64,000 nt of DNA from Pseudomonas putida. GTDB taxonomy: Bacteria > Pseudomonadota > Gammaproteobacteria > Pseudomonadales > Pseudomonadaceae. The translations under genes and the position numbers were made by a program. This document shows positions 50,978-60,808 of this stretch, in pieces. How positions within the stretch are numbered: the stretch's first letter is position 1; every line of letters begins with the position of its first letter. The DNA lies in assembly GCF_002741075.1 (NCBI RefSeq), contig NZ_CP016634.1, forward strand, positions 5,260,501-5,324,500. Reading direction: 5' to 3'. Below the pieces are notes generated by a model. That model was not told where the DNA came from. It saw only the letters and a program-made list of their open reading frames with translations, and made no database searches.

Positions 50978-52142
50978 CGGCGGACTCCAGCAGTGGGTAA
51001 CACTCGGCCAATGCATTCAACAATAGCTGGACCTGGGCCTCGCTGTGGGCTGCACTCAAGGTCACGCGCAGGCGGGCGCTGCCGGCGGGAACAGTCGGCG
51101 GGCGGATCGCGGTCACCAGCAATCCCCGCTCGCGCAGCATCCGCGACAACTGCAGGGCGCGCGCGCTGTCGCCGATCAGGATCGGCTGGATCGCGGTCGG
51201 GCTGTCCATCAGCGCCAAGCCAATCTGCTCGGTGCCCTCGCGGAACTGGCGGATCAACGCCGCCAGGTGCTCGCGACGCCACGTCTCGCGGCGCAGCAGC
51301 TCCAGGCTCTTGAGCGTGGCGCAGGCCAGCGCCGGCGGCTGACTGGTGGTGTAGATATAAGGGCGGGCGAACTGCACCAACGCTTCGATGAGCTCCTCGC
51401 TGCCAGCCACGAAAGCGCCAGCGGTGCCGCAGGCTTTGCCCAGGGTGCCGATCAGCACCGGGACGTCCTCCACGCCGAGCCCGAAATGCTCGACGATGCC
51501 GCCACCGTGGGCCCCGAGCGTGCCCAGACCATGGGCGTCATCGACCATCAGCCAGGCGTCACGGGCGCGGGCGGCCTTGGCCAGCGCGGGCAGGTCGGCC
51601 AGGTCGCCATCCATGCTGAACACGCCATCGGTGACCACCAGGGTATTGCCGCTCGCCTTTTCCAGGCGGCTGGCCAGGCTCACGGGGTCGTTGTGCAAGT
51701 AGCGGCTGAAGCGCGCGCCACTGAGCAGACCGCCATCGAGCAGCGAGGCATGATTGAGACGATCCTGCAGCACGGTGTCGCCCTGCCCCACCAATGCGGT
51801 GATGGCGCCGAGGTTGGCCATATAGCCGGTGGAAAACAGCAGCGCACGTGGGCGCCCGGTCAGCTCGGCCAGGGCTTCTTCCACCTGGTGATGAGGCGTG
51901 CTATGGCCGACCACCAGGTGCGAGGCGCCCCCGCCCACACCCCAGCGCTCGGCACCTGCACGCCAGGCGGCGATCACTTCGGGGTGGTTGGCCAGACCCA
52001 GGTAATCGTTGCTGCAGAAGGCCAGCAGCGGCTGGCCGTCGACCACGACTTCCGGCCCCTGGGGGCTTTCCAGCAACGGCCGCTGCCGGTATAGGTCCGC
52101 GGCGCGCCGTTCGGCCAGGCGCGCCGCCAGGTCGAAGGCCAT
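50970..52142 (-). CDS. bioF: 8-amino-7-oxononanoate synthase BioF
   Basis: BioF (390 residues), a PLP alpha-oxoamine synthase that condenses pimeloyl-ACP with alanine. Motifs include [55 protein letters not shown] and the PLP-lysine in [13 protein letters not shown]. The ATG at 52142 ([20 protein letters not shown]) lies directly after bioB; the open frame upstream of it lies in bioB. Confidence 0.96.
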   Translation of the reverse strand: MAFDLAARLAERRAADLYRQRPLLESPQGPEVVVDGQPLLAFCSNDYLGLANHPEVIAAWRAGAERWGVGGGASHLVVGHSTPHHQVEEALAELTGRPRALLFSTGYMANLGAITALVGQGDTVLQDRLNHASLLDGGLLSGARFSRYLHNDPVSLASRLEKASGNTLVVTDGVFSMDGDLADLPALAKAARARDAWLMVDDAHGLGTLGAHGGGIVEHFGLGVEDVPVLIGTLGKACGTAGAFVAGSEELIEALVQFARPYIYTTSQPPALACATLKSLELLRRETWRREHLAALIRQFREGTEQIGLALMDSPTAIQPILIGDSARALQLSRMLRERGLLVTAIRPPTVPAGSARLRVTLSAAHSEAQVQLLLNALAECYPLLESADA

Positions 52143-52143
52143 G

Positions 52144-53202
52144 TCAGGCCTGTGCTGCGTCGTAGAACAGCTCGCTGCTGCGTTGCTCGACCAACGCCTG
52201 CTCGATGGCCGCCTGGTGCACTTCATCGGCGTGCTCTTCACGCGCTTCGGGCTGGATGCCGAGACGGGCGAACAGTTGCATGTCCTTGTCGGCTTGCGGG
52301 TTGGCGGTGGTCAGCAGCTTCTCACCGTAGAAGATCGAGTTGGCGCCAGCCATGAACGCCAGGGCCTGCATCTGTTCGTTCATCTGTTCGCGGCCGGCAG
52401 AGAGGCGCACATGGGACTTGGGCATCAGGATGCGTGCTACCGCCAGCATACGGATGAAGTCGAACGGGTCGACGTCTTCTTCTTCGGCCAGCGGCGTACC
52501 GGCAACTTTGACCAGCATGTTGATCGGCACCGACTCCGGGTGCTCCGGCAGGTTGGCCAATTGGATCAGCAGGCCTGCACGATCATCGAGCGACTCACCC
52601 ATGCCCAGGATGCCGCCGGAGCAGATCTTCATTCCGGCATCGCGCACATAAGCCAGGGTCTGCAAACGCTCGCCGTAGGTGCGGGTGGTGATGATGCTGC
52701 CGTAGAACTCCGGCGAGGTATCCAGGTTGTGGTTGTAGTAGTCCAGGCCGGCTTCGGCCAGGGCCTTGGTCTGCTCCTGGTCGAGCTTGCCGAGGGTCAT
52801 GCAGGTTTCCAGACCCATGGCCTTGACGCCTTTGACCATCTCCAGCACGTACGGCATGTCCTTGGCCGAGGGGTGTTTCCAGGCAGCGCCCATGCAGAAG
52901 CGGGTCGAGCCGATGGCTTTGGCCCGAGCGGCCTCTTCCAGCACCTTCTGCACTTCCATCAGTTTCTGTTTTTCCAACCCGGTGTTGTAGTGACCGGACT
53001 GCGGACAATATTTGCAATCTTCCGGGCAGGCACCGGTCTTGATCGACAGCAGCGTAGAGACCTGCACACGGTTGGGGTCGAAGTGGGCGCGATGCACGGT
53101 CTGCGCCTGGAACAGCAAATCATTGAACGGCTGTTGGAACAGAGCTTTGACCTCGGCCAGGGACCAGTCGTGACGTGTTGTTGCAGTTGTGCTGGCGCTC
53201 AT
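52144..53202 (-). CDS. bioB: Biotin synthase BioB
   Basis: BioB (352 residues), a radical SAM enzyme that inserts sulfur in dethiobiotin. The [4Fe-4S] ligands are Cys59, Cys63 and Cys66 (CPEDCKYC); [25 protein letters not shown] and [16 protein letters not shown] are conserved. The start at 53202 gives [13 protein letters not shown] with AAGGAAACGCC upstream. First gene of the bio operon; a BirA-type operator covers its putative -35 region. Confidence 0.97.
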   Translation of the reverse strand: MSASTTATTRHDWSLAEVKALFQQPFNDLLFQAQTVHRAHFDPNRVQVSTLLSIKTGACPEDCKYCPQSGHYNTGLEKQKLMEVQKVLEEAARAKAIGSTRFCMGAAWKHPSAKDMPYVLEMVKGVKAMGLETCMTLGKLDQEQTKALAEAGLDYYNHNLDTSPEFYGSIITTRTYGERLQTLAYVRDAGMKICSGGILGMGESLDDRAGLLIQLANLPEHPESVPINMLVKVAGTPLAEEEDVDPFDFIRMLAVARILMPKSHVRLSAGREQMNEQMQALAFMAGANSIFYGEKLLTTANPQADKDMQLFARLGIQPEAREEHADEVHQAAIEQALVEQRSSELFYDAAQA

Positions 53203-53292
53203 TGGCGTTTCCTTGTTTAGGCTCTTGCTGGCGCCGGGACAGGAACAGCCCGCCAGCGCATCACGGATAGCTCGCATACTCAGGGAAGGCCC

Positions 53293-54030
53293 ATGAACTG
53301 TCAACCACTCGCGAAATACCTGGTTTACAAGTGTACAAATATTAGTCAGCACTGTTTGCTTTGCGACGAACCCACTGACCTGGCCTACCCTCTGTGTACC
53401 GAATGCGAGCACGCGCTGCCGTGGCTGGATGATCACTGCACCCGCTGCGCGCTGCCGCTGCCCATGGCCGATTTGACCTGCGCTCAGTGCAGCCGCCGCA
53501 CACCGGCCTTCGACCAGGTTGTGGCACCTTGGTATTTCGGTTTTCCCATCGACACGCTGGTGAGCCGGTTCAAGCATCACAGCCAATGGCCACTCGGTCG
53601 GTTGATGGCGCGATTGCTGGGTCAGGCGCTACTGCATCGCTTCGCCGAAGGCTTGGCAAAACCTGACCAGTTGTTGCCTGTGCCCCTGACTGCCCGTCGA
53701 CTGCGCCGACGAGGCTTCAATCAGGCGGCCTTGCTGGCGAAATGGCTGGGCGTACAGACGGGCATTCCCTGCAACGAGCAGTTGTTGCGACGGACGCTCG
53801 ACACCCCTGCCCAACAAACCCTCGGCGCCAAGGCCCGTCGACGCAACCTGCGCCAGGCATTCGGGCTTGTGTCCGATGCGCGGCTCGACGGCCTGCACCT
53901 GGCTGTCGTCGATGATGTCCTGACCACCGGCGCTACCGCCCAGGCCATCGCCGCGCTGCTGCGCAGGGCCGGTGCCCGTCAGGTCGATGTGTATTGCCTG
54001 GCGCGCACGCCCAAGCCAGGCCAGGTGTGA
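53293..54030 (+). CDS. ComF family phosphoribosyltransferase-like protein
   Basis: A 245-residue ComF-like protein: N-terminal zinc-binding cysteines (CLLCDE at 21-26, LCTEC, CTRC, CAQC) and a C-terminal PRTase fold with [24 protein letters not shown] and the phosphoribosyl motif [16 protein letters not shown]. Relatives (ComF, GntX) are tied to DNA uptake or gluconate use; the reaction is unknown. Divergent from bioB. Its ATG at 53293 lies just before the BirA box, so the operator overlaps its first codons. Confidence 0.88.
   Translation: MNCQPLAKYLVYKCTNISQHCLLCDEPTDLAYPLCTECEHALPWLDDHCTRCALPLPMADLTCAQCSRRTPAFDQVVAPWYFGFPIDTLVSRFKHHSQWPLGRLMARLLGQALLHRFAEGLAKPDQLLPVPLTARRLRRRGFNQAALLAKWLGVQTGIPCNEQLLRRTLDTPAQQTLGAKARRRNLRQAFGLVSDARLDGLHLAVVDDVLTTGATAQAIAALLRRAGARQVDVYCLARTPKPGQV
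53298..53330 (-). promoter_or_regulatory. BirA operator overlapping the bioB promoter
   Basis: On the minus strand: TTGTAAACC (53330-53322), 15 bases, GGTTGACAG (53306-53298). The consensus BirA box is TTGTAAACC-N14/15-GGTTTACAA, so one half is perfect and the other matches 7 of 9. The second half contains a perfect -35, TTGACA (53304-53299), so BirA-biotinoyl-AMP binding would block bioB transcription. Confidence 0.85.
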
Positions 54031-54155
54031 GGGCCACATCGCCGACACCTTCGCGGGGAAACCCGCACCCGCAGTTGCAATGCAGCCACCTTGTCTTGAC
54101 TTGCCAGCAGGCCAACGGCACCGTCTGAGCATCTTCACCGAGACCGACGCCTGCC

Positions 54156-54920
54156 ATGTCCCTACCTGCCCTGCTCACCCAGCACATCGCCCGTCGTCCC
54201 CAGCGCATCGCCTTGCTCCAGCATGTCGCCGAACAAGGCTCGATCACCCGCGCAGCCAAGGCCGCCGGCATCAGCTACAAAGCGGCCTGGGACGCCATCG
54301 ATGAGCTCAACAACCTGGCCACCCAGCCGCTGGTGGAGCGCAGCACGGGAGGTCGCGGAGGTGGCGGCGCACGCCTGTCGGTCGAAGGTGAACGGGTATT
54401 GCGCTTGTATCAACGCCTGCAGACCCTGCAGGCACAGCTGCTGGAAGCCGCCGAAGACAGCAGCGACCTGGACCTGCTCGGCCGCCTGATGCTGCGCACC
54501 AGCGCGCGCAACCAACTGCAAGGACGTATCAGCGGGTTGCGCCGCGAAGGGCGGCATGACCGCGTCAGCCTGAACCTGGGCAGCGGGCTGCAGATCGAAG
54601 CGCTGATCACCCGCGGCAGTACCGAACGCCTGGAGCTGGCGCTCGATACCACGGTGGTCGCGCTGCTCAAGGCCGGTTGGGTGCAGCTACTGGTCGCGTC
54701 CGACCCGGTCGAAGCGGGGAGCAATTGCCTGAAGGCGACCGTCGAACATGTACTGGCCGACGACGATGGGCCCAGCGAAGTGCGGCTGGTCCTGGGCAAC
54801 GGGCAGACCTTGTGCGCCTTTGCCGAAGTGGACTGGCTGGCACAGCACCAGGTGCAGACCGGTAGCACAGTGCGGGTGCAGTTCCATCCGTCCTATGTGC
54901 TGCTCGGGGTGCCGGTGTAA
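54156..54920 (+). CDS. modE: ModE-like molybdate-responsive regulator
   Basis: A 254-residue ModE-type regulator: N-terminal winged helix (IALLQHVAEQGSITRAAKAA, then GISYKAAWDAIDELNNLATQ; about 18-75) with the glycine stretch TGGRGGGGARLS, followed by two TOBE/MOP molybdate-binding repeats (about 122-185 and 190-254). ModE-molybdate usually represses modABC; no mod transport genes are in this window. The ATG at 54156 is the first strong start. Confidence 0.85.
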   Translation: MSLPALLTQHIARRPQRIALLQHVAEQGSITRAAKAAGISYKAAWDAIDELNNLATQPLVERSTGGRGGGGARLSVEGERVLRLYQRLQTLQAQLLEAAEDSSDLDLLGRLMLRTSARNQLQGRISGLRREGRHDRVSLNLGSGLQIEALITRGSTERLELALDTTVVALLKAGWVQLLVASDPVEAGSNCLKATVEHVLADDDGPSEVRLVLGNGQTLCAFAEVDWLAQHQVQTGSTVRVQFHPSYVLLGVPV

Positions 54921-55008
54921 CGGAGCCGCTCCTACACGGGCCGGGCGCGGCCGCTGGGCAACCTGCGGTACCATGGCACCTTATCCTGCCGCCGTGCCCG
55001 GAGCCTTC

Positions 55009-55983
55009 ATGTCCCACCCCTTCGATACCCTCACACCCGACCTGGTCCTGGACGCCGTGGAAAGCCTGGGCTTTCTCAGCGATGCCCGGGTGCTTGCCCT
55101 CAACAGCTATGAGAACCGGGTCTATCAGGTAGGTATCGAAGGCGCGCAACCGCTGATCGCCAAGTTCTACCGGCCCGGGCGCTGGACGGACGACGCCATC
55201 CTCGAGGAACACCGCTTCAGCGCCGAACTGGCCGAATGCGACGTCCCAGTGGTAGCCCCCCTGCTGCACGAAGGTCGCAGCCTGTTCGAACATCAGGGCT
55301 TTCGCTTCACGCTGTTTCCACGCCGCGGTGGTCACGCCCCGGAGCCGGGCAACCTCGATCAGCTCTACCGCCTGGGCCAATTACTCGGTCGCCTGCACGC
55401 GGTAGGCGCTGCCCGTCCTTTCGAGCATCGCGAAGCCCTGGCGGTGGATAACTTCGGACACGCCTCGCTGCAAACCTTGCTCGACGGCAATTTCGTGCCC
55501 AACGAATTGCGACCGGCGTTCGAGTCCGTGGCCCGCGACCTGTTGCAACGGGTCGAGCGCCTCTATGCCCGCACCCCACATGAGGTGATCCGCCTGCACG
55601 GCGATTGCCATCCAGGCAATCTGATGTACCGCGACGAGGCCTTCCATATCGTCGATCTGGATGACTGCCGCATGGGCCCTGCCGTCCAGGACCTGTGGAT
55701 GATGCTCGCCGGCAGCCGCGAAGAGCGCATGGGGCAGTTGGCGGAGCTGATCGATGGCTATAACGAATTCCACGACTTCGACCCACGCCAGCTGGCCTTG
55801 ATCGAACCCTTGCGCGCCCTGCGTCAGTTGCACTACAGCGCCTGGCTGGCAAGGCGCTGGGACGATCCGGCGTTCCCACCGAGCTTCCCCTGGTTCGGCC
55901 AGCCGCGCTACTGGGGCGACCAGATCCTCGCCCTGCGCGAACAGATCGCTGCACTCGATGAAGAACCACTGAAATTGTTTTAG
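55009..55983 (+). CDS. srkA: Stress response kinase SrkA (YihE/RdoA)
   Basis: A 324-residue Ser/Thr kinase with an APH-like fold, linked in E. coli to protection from stress-induced death. Signatures: NSYENRVYQVGIEGAQPLIA (about 29-48), FYRPGRWTDDAILEEHRF, the catalytic loop LHGDCHPGNLMY and the metal-binding VDLDDCRMGP. The ATG at 55009 (MSHPFDTLTPDLVLDAVESL) is chosen; in-frame starts upstream lie in the modE-like gene. Confidence 0.92.
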   Translation: MSHPFDTLTPDLVLDAVESLGFLSDARVLALNSYENRVYQVGIEGAQPLIAKFYRPGRWTDDAILEEHRFSAELAECDVPVVAPLLHEGRSLFEHQGFRFTLFPRRGGHAPEPGNLDQLYRLGQLLGRLHAVGAARPFEHREALAVDNFGHASLQTLLDGNFVPNELRPAFESVARDLLQRVERLYARTPHEVIRLHGDCHPGNLMYRDEAFHIVDLDDCRMGPAVQDLWMMLAGSREERMGQLAELIDGYNEFHDFDPRQLALIEPLRALRQLHYSAWLARRWDDPAFPPSFPWFGQPRYWGDQILALREQIAALDEEPLKLF

Positions 55984-56046
55984 AAGCGATAGGCGGTCTG
56001 TCTACAATAGGCGTGCAGTATTTAGCTACCTAAGCAAGGAATCTCC

Positions 56047-56934
56047 ATGCACGCCGCCAACCCGCGCCGCGGGTATATCCTGGGCCTGAGCGCCTACATC
56101 ATCTGGGGACTGTTCCCCCTGTACTTCAAAGCCATCCAGAGCGTCCCGGCGGTGGAGATCATCGTTCACCGGATACTCTGGTCGGCGCTGTTCGGCTCGC
56201 TTCTGTTGCTGGTCTGGAAGCACCCGGGCTGGTGGCGCGAACTGCGTGAAAACCCGCGCCGCCTGGGCATCCTGGCCCTGAGCGGGGCATTGATCGCTGG
56301 CAACTGGCTGACCTACGTGTGGTCGGTGAATAACGGTCGCATGCTCGAAGCTAGCCTGGGTTACTACATCAATCCGTTGGTGAACGTCCTGCTGGGCATG
56401 CTGTTGCTCGGTGAGCACCTGCGTCGGTTGCAATGGCTCGCGGTGGGCCTGGCAGCGGTGGGTGTGGCTCAGCAGGTGTGGCAGGTCGGCAGCTTGCCTT
56501 GGGTATCGCTGGTATTGGCGTTGTCGTTCGGCTTCTATGGCCTTATCCGCAAGCAGGCACCGGTGGCGGCCCTGCCTGGCCTGGTGGTGGAAACCTGGAT
56601 GCTGGTGCCCCTGGCCGCCGGTTGGTTGCTTCTCAACCCAGAGGCGAGCAGTGCTCAAGCTAGCTTCTACACCGGCAGCGAAGCTCTCTGGCTAATAGCA
56701 GCCGGGCCGGTCACCCTGATCCCGCTGGTGTGCTTCAACGCCGCCGCGCGCCACCTGCCCTACACCACCCTGGGCTTCCTTCAGTACTTGGCACCGACGC
56801 TGGTCCTGCTACAGGCGGTGCTGCTGTTCGGTGAACACCTGTCGTCGAGCACCTTGCTGGCATTCGTCTTCATCTGGGCAGGCCTGGCTCTCTACAGCGT
56901 CGATGCCTGGCTGAGCCTGCGCAAGCGAGCCTGA
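56047..56934 (+). CDS. rarD: EamA-family transporter RarD
   Basis: A 295-residue inner-membrane protein with about ten hydrophobic helices: two EamA repeats, starting RRGYILGLSAYIIWGLFPLY. Family motifs include ILWSALFG, GNWLTYVWSVNNGRMLEASL and YINPLVNVLLGMLLLGEHL. Members are DMT-superfamily exporters; RarD is named for chloramphenicol sensitivity in P. aeruginosa, and the natural substrate is unknown. The start at 56047 has AAGGAATC upstream. Confidence 0.9.
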   Translation: MHAANPRRGYILGLSAYIIWGLFPLYFKAIQSVPAVEIIVHRILWSALFGSLLLLVWKHPGWWRELRENPRRLGILALSGALIAGNWLTYVWSVNNGRMLEASLGYYINPLVNVLLGMLLLGEHLRRLQWLAVGLAAVGVAQQVWQVGSLPWVSLVLALSFGFYGLIRKQAPVAALPGLVVETWMLVPLAAGWLLLNPEASSAQASFYTGSEALWLIAAGPVTLIPLVCFNAAARHLPYTTLGFLQYLAPTLVLLQAVLLFGEHLSSSTLLAFVFIWAGLALYSVDAWLSLRKRA

Positions 56935-57172
56935 TCAAAAAACAATCAAATCCTTGCAGGCCATGTGTGCCGTGGTCTGCAGCGATATCTCCAAAGGTTA
57001 TCCACACCCTCGTCCCCGTGCTTTGTGCACAACGCCTTGATATCTGGACATTTTTTGCTCAAATCCAGGGAGGCCCCGGCAGGCTTGGGCTACAGCGGTA
57101 CGCCCCCAGGTTATCCACAGCGCCGCCCCCATGAATCTGGGATAACCCTTCCACGGGATTACCCGCCAGCAT
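56935..57172. other. rarD-gcvR intergenic region with two DnaA-box 9-mers
   Basis: 238 bp between convergent rarD and gcvR. TTATCCACA, the perfect DnaA-box 9-mer, occurs at 56998-57006 and 57111-57119 in the same orientation. TTGTGCACAA near 57023 is a self-complementary 10-mer. No gene is visible. It is not an origin: there is no dnaA/dnaN context and no AT-rich unwinding element. Confidence 0.5.
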
Positions 57173-57691
57173 TCACTCCTCTGGTCGCAGCTTCAACTCG
57201 ACCATCAGATCATCCGCCAGGCTTTCCAACCGTCGCTGCAGGTCATCCAGCGACAGCGTCAACGGCAGTGCCAGCAATGCATCAGCGCAGAACAGCGGCT
57301 CGCTGCTCATCGGCGCCGGACGCACCTCGGTGGTGAAGCGCTCCAGGTTGACGCCCTGCTCGGCCAGCAACCGGGTGATATCACGCACGATCCCCGGCCG
57401 GTCGTTACCCACCAGCTCCATGGCGATCGGTTTCCAGGTACAAGAGGGCTCGATGCCGCTCTCGGCGATCAACACGCGGATGTCATGGTTTGAAAGCTTG
57501 TGCAGCGCCTCCACCAGGTCGTCATAGGACTCAGCCGGCACCGCCACGCGCAAGATACCGGCAAATTGCCCGGCCATCCGCGACATGCGACTCTCCAGCC
57601 AGTTACCGTTATGCTCGGCAATGCATTGAGCGATACGCTCGACCTGCCCGGCTTTATCGGGGGCGATCACTGTCAGTACGAGATGGTCCAC
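57173..57691 (-). CDS. gcvR: Glycine cleavage system transcriptional repressor-like protein GcvR
   Basis: A 172-residue protein of two ACT domains: MDHLVLTVIAPDKAGQVERI at 1-20, and the second at about 92-165 (MELVGNDRPGIVRDITRLLA). In E. coli, GcvR binds glycine and blocks the activator GcvA. No DNA-binding domain is present. Divergent from glcB across a 462-bp region. Confidence 0.88.
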   Translation of the reverse strand: MDHLVLTVIAPDKAGQVERIAQCIAEHNGNWLESRMSRMAGQFAGILRVAVPAESYDDLVEALHKLSNHDIRVLIAESGIEPSCTWKPIAMELVGNDRPGIVRDITRLLAEQGVNLERFTTEVRPAPMSSEPLFCADALLALPLTLSLDDLQRRLESLADDLMVELKLRPEE

Positions 57692-58153
57692 GGGCCGCTC
57701 CTGAGCTCTGCTGTTGGGTCTTGGACACCGCTGCGCGCGGCGAAATACGGGGACATCGCCTCAGTATAGGCAAGGCGCGGCAACCTGCCGCAGGGCGGTT
57801 CGCACAACGAATCGTGTACTGTTTCAAGATTTATCTGGAACAATCCACCTGTTTTTTGCGAACATATCCACTCCCAGCGTGACCATACGCGACCGATTGG
57901 TCGCACAACGACGCTTTTAGTCTGATTTTCACCTGCCTACTGCCTCATGTAGTATGCCTCGGTGCGGACTACAAAACGTCGTTTGGATGTCTGCCAAGGC
58001 GCCTGTGAAAATACGCAACCCGCCCGCCAGCCCGTCTGGCGAGCCGCACCCAGCCGCGCTCATATCACGAGGGCAAGTACTGGTGCCGTGTTTAGAGAAG
58101 CGCTACAGGCTTAATACAGAAGAGCGAAATAGCTGAGCAGAGTGAGGCAAGCA
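57692..58153. other. gcvR-glcB divergent intergenic region
   Basis: 462 bp with no convincing gene. It contains a perfect palindrome at 57889-57904 (listed separately), a possible promoter (TTTTCA at 57926-57931, TAGTAT at 57950-57955), and then about 190 bases of untranslated leader before glcB, including a CGCCAG/CTGGCG hairpin at 58025-58041. The glcB ribosome-binding site GAGG is at 58144-58147. Confidence 0.6.
57889..57904. promoter_or_regulatory. Palindromic operator-like site GCGACC-GATT-GGTCGC
   Basis: A perfect 6-bp inverted repeat with a GATT spacer, between gcvR and glcB. The GACC..GGTC symmetry is reminiscent of GntR/FadR-type operators (core GGTC/GACC), including those of glycolate and lactate regulators. 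It lies about 60 bases upstream of the candidate -10. No regulator gene is adjacent. Confidence 0.4.
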
Positions 58154-60331
58154 ATGACTGGATACGTTCAAGTCGGTGGCCTTCAGGTCGCCAAGGTCCT
58201 GTACGACTTCGTCAACAACGAAGCCATGCCAGGTACCGGCATCGTCGCCGAGCAGTTCTGGGCGGGTGCGGAAAAGATCATCAACGACCTCGCTCCAAAG
58301 AACAAAGCCCTGCTCGCCAAGCGCGACGAACTGCAAGCCAAGATCGATGCCTGGCACCAGGCACGTAAAGGCCAGGCCCATGACGCCGTGGCCTACAAGA
58401 GCTTCCTCCAGGAAATCGGCTACCTGCTGCCACAAGCCGACGATTTCCAGGCCACCACCGAGAACGTGGACGAAGAAATCGCCCACATGGCCGGCCCACA
58501 ACTGGTCGTGCCGGTGATGAATGCCCGCTTCGCCCTGAACGCCGCCAATGCCCGTTGGGGTTCGTTGTATGACGCACTCTACGGCACCGATGCCATCAGC
58601 GATGAAGGCGGCGCCGAGAAAGGCCAGGGCTATAACCCTGTCCGTGGCAACAAGGTCATCGCCTTCGGCCGCGCCTTCCTCGACGAAGCCGCGCCGCTGG
58701 CCGCTGGTTCCCACGTGGACTCCACCGGTTACCGCATCGACGGCGGCAAGCTGATCGTCGCCCTCAAGGGCGGCAGCAACAGCGGCCTGCGCGATGACGC
58801 CCAGCTGATCGGCTGGCGTGGTGACGCAAGCGCCCCGACCGCCATCCTGCTCAAGCACAACGGCCTGCACTTCGAGATCCAGTTCGACGCCAGCACCCCG
58901 GTCGGCAGCACCGACGCCGCCGGCGTGAAAGACATCCTGATGGAATCGGCACTGACCACCATCATGGACTGCGAAGACTCCGTCGCCGCTGTCGATGCCG
59001 ACGACAAAGTCGTGGTCTACCGCAACTGGCTGGGCCTGATGAAAGGCGACCTGTCCGAAAGCGTGACCAAAGGCGGCAAGACCTTCACCCGCACCATGAA
59101 CCCTGACCGCGAGTACACCGCAGCCGCCGGTGGCACCGTCACCCTGCACGGTCGTTCGCTGCTGTTCGTGCGCAACGTCGGTCACTTGATGACCAACCCG
59201 GCGATCCTCGATGCCCAAGGCAACGAGATTCCCGAAGGTATCCAGGACGGCCTGTTCACCAACCTGATCGCCCTGCACAACCTCAAGGGCAACACCAGCC
59301 GCAAGAACACCCGCACCGGCAGCGTCTACATCGTCAAGCCGAAGATGCACGGCCCAGAGGAAGTGGCGTTCGCCGCCGAAATCTTCAGCCGCGTCGAAGA
59401 CCTGCTGGGCATGAAGCGCAACACTGTCAAGGTCGGCATCATGGACGAGGAGCGTCGTACCACGATCAACCTCAAGTCCTGCATCAAGGCCGCCGCCGAG
59501 CGCGTGGTGTTCATCAACACCGGCTTCCTCGACCGCACCGGTGACGAAATCCACACGTCCATGGAAGCCGGCGCCGTAGTGCGCAAAGGCGCCATGAAGA
59601 ACGAGAAGTGGATCGGCGCCTACGAAAACAACAACGTCGACATCGGCCTGGCCACCGGCCTGCAAGGCCGTGCCCAGATCGGCAAGGGCATGTGGGCCAT
59701 GCCGGACCTGATGGCCGCCATGCTCGAGCAGAAGATCGCTCACCCACTGGCCGGTGCCAACACCGCCTGGGTACCGTCGCCGACCGCCGCCACCCTGCAC
59801 GCCCTGCACTACCACAAGGTCAATGTGCAGGAGCGTCAGCGCGAGCTGGCCAAGCGCGCGCCGGCTTCGGTCGACGACATCCTGGCCATCCCACTGGCGG
59901 CCGACACCAACTGGTCGGACGAAGAGATCCGCAACGAGTTGGACAACAATGCCCAGGGCATCCTGGGTTACGTGGTCCGCTGGATCGACCAGGGCGTGGG
60001 TTGCTCCAAAGTGCCGGACATCAACGATGTCGGCCTGATGGAAGACCGCGCCACCCTGCGCATCTCCGCCCAGCTGCTGGCCAACTGGCTGCGTCATGGC
60101 ATCGTCAGCCAGGAGCAGATCATGGAAAGCCTCAAGCGCATGGCCGCAGTGGTCGACAAGCAGAACGCCGGGGATTCTCAGTACCGCCCGATGGCACCGA
60201 ACTTCGATGACAACATCGCGTTCCAGGCCGCTATCGAGTTGGTCGTCGAAGGCACCAAGCAGCCGAACGGCTACACCGAGCCAGTGCTGCACCGCCGCCG
60301 CCGCGAGTTCAAGGCGCGCAACGGGCTGTAA
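58154..60331 (+). CDS. glcB: Malate synthase G
   Basis: GlcB (725 residues) condenses glyoxylate with acetyl-CoA to malate in glyoxylate and glycolate use. The monomeric isoform G sequence is clear: [20 protein letters not shown] at the start, [20 protein letters not shown], the active-site segment [32 protein letters not shown] and a C-terminal [15 protein letters not shown]. The ATG at 58154 (GAGG six bases upstream) is better than the GTG four codons earlier. Confidence 0.97.
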   Translation: MTGYVQVGGLQVAKVLYDFVNNEAMPGTGIVAEQFWAGAEKIINDLAPKNKALLAKRDELQAKIDAWHQARKGQAHDAVAYKSFLQEIGYLLPQADDFQATTENVDEEIAHMAGPQLVVPVMNARFALNAANARWGSLYDALYGTDAISDEGGAEKGQGYNPVRGNKVIAFGRAFLDEAAPLAAGSHVDSTGYRIDGGKLIVALKGGSNSGLRDDAQLIGWRGDASAPTAILLKHNGLHFEIQFDASTPVGSTDAAGVKDILMESALTTIMDCEDSVAAVDADDKVVVYRNWLGLMKGDLSESVTKGGKTFTRTMNPDREYTAAAGGTVTLHGRSLLFVRNVGHLMTNPAILDAQGNEIPEGIQDGLFTNLIALHNLKGNTSRKNTRTGSVYIVKPKMHGPEEVAFAAEIFSRVEDLLGMKRNTVKVGIMDEERRTTINLKSCIKAAAERVVFINTGFLDRTGDEIHTSMEAGAVVRKGAMKNEKWIGAYENNNVDIGLATGLQGRAQIGKGMWAMPDLMAAMLEQKIAHPLAGANTAWVPSPTAATLHALHYHKVNVQERQRELAKRAPASVDDILAIPLAADTNWSDEEIRNELDNNAQGILGYVVRWIDQGVGCSKVPDINDVGLMEDRATLRISAQLLANWLRHGIVSQEQIMESLKRMAAVVDKQNAGDSQYRPMAPNFDDNIAFQAAIELVVEGTKQPNGYTEPVLHRRRREFKARNGL

Positions 60332-60335
60332 AACC

Positions 60336-60361
60336 ATTGGGGCCGCTCTGCGGCCCCCAAT
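60336..60361. terminator. Hairpin between convergent glcB and the receiver gene
   Basis: A stem with one bulge (60336-60346 with 60350-60361) and a TCT loop. There is no T-run, so termination would be weak. Confidence 0.5.
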
Positions 60362-60364
60362 GCG

Positions 60365-60808
60365 TTACCCGATCCCCAACTCCTTCCTCACCAGCTCAAG
60401 CAACCTGTCCAGGTTCACCGGCTTGAGCAGAAAATCCACCACCCCCAGGTGCATCACGTCCACCGCCTCCTTCACATCGGTGTCGCCCGACACCACGATG
60501 ATCGAGAGGGCCGCGCACTGGGATTCGCGCACCTGCCGAATCAGTTCCAGCCCGTCCTTGGGCTCCATGCGCAGGTCGGTGATCATCAGGCCGATGTTAG
60601 CCCTGCGCTTGAGCAGGCCCATCGCCGCCTGGGCACCGTCAGCGGTGAGGCAGTCGATGCCCTTGGACTTGAGGTAAACGCACAACGCTTCGCGGTTCGC
60701 GACATCGTCGTCCACCACCAGCACCCTTTGCGCAGGGGCCGGCGGAGCGGTCAGCGTGGCCAATGCCTCGCGCTCGTCGTCACTCAGGATGTCGTCATGC
60801 TCGGCCAT
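60365..60808 (-). CDS. Stand-alone response regulator receiver protein
   Basis: A 147-residue CheY-like protein with a 28-residue N-terminal leader and no output domain. The receiver begins QRVLVVDDDVANREALCVYL; the phosphoacceptor aspartate lies in LMITDLRMEPKDG; the conserved lysine is in DFLLKPVN. No histidine kinase is adjacent. The ATG at 60808 was chosen because the ATG two codons upstream has GACGAG too close. Its partner is unknown. Confidence 0.88.
   Translation of the reverse strand: MAEHDDILSDDEREALATLTAPPAPAQRVLVVDDDVANREALCVYLKSKGIDCLTADGAQAAMGLLKRRANIGLMITDLRMEPKDGLELIRQVRESQCAALSIIVVSGDTDVKEAVDVMHLGVVDFLLKPVNLDRLLELVRKELGIG

Noticed and set aside
52144-53586. 480-residue version of BioB
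   Set aside because: The extra 128 residues cross the bio promoter and operator and lie antisense to the ComF-like gene.
56998-57119. Replication origin at the DnaA-box pair
   Set aside because: Only two boxes, no AT-rich unwinding region, and no dnaA-dnaN-gyrB context.
58103-60337. 744-codon open frame opposite glcB
   Set aside because: Exact antisense shadow of malate synthase G, no ribosome-binding site, composition of V/D/H/G typical of reverse-frame reading.
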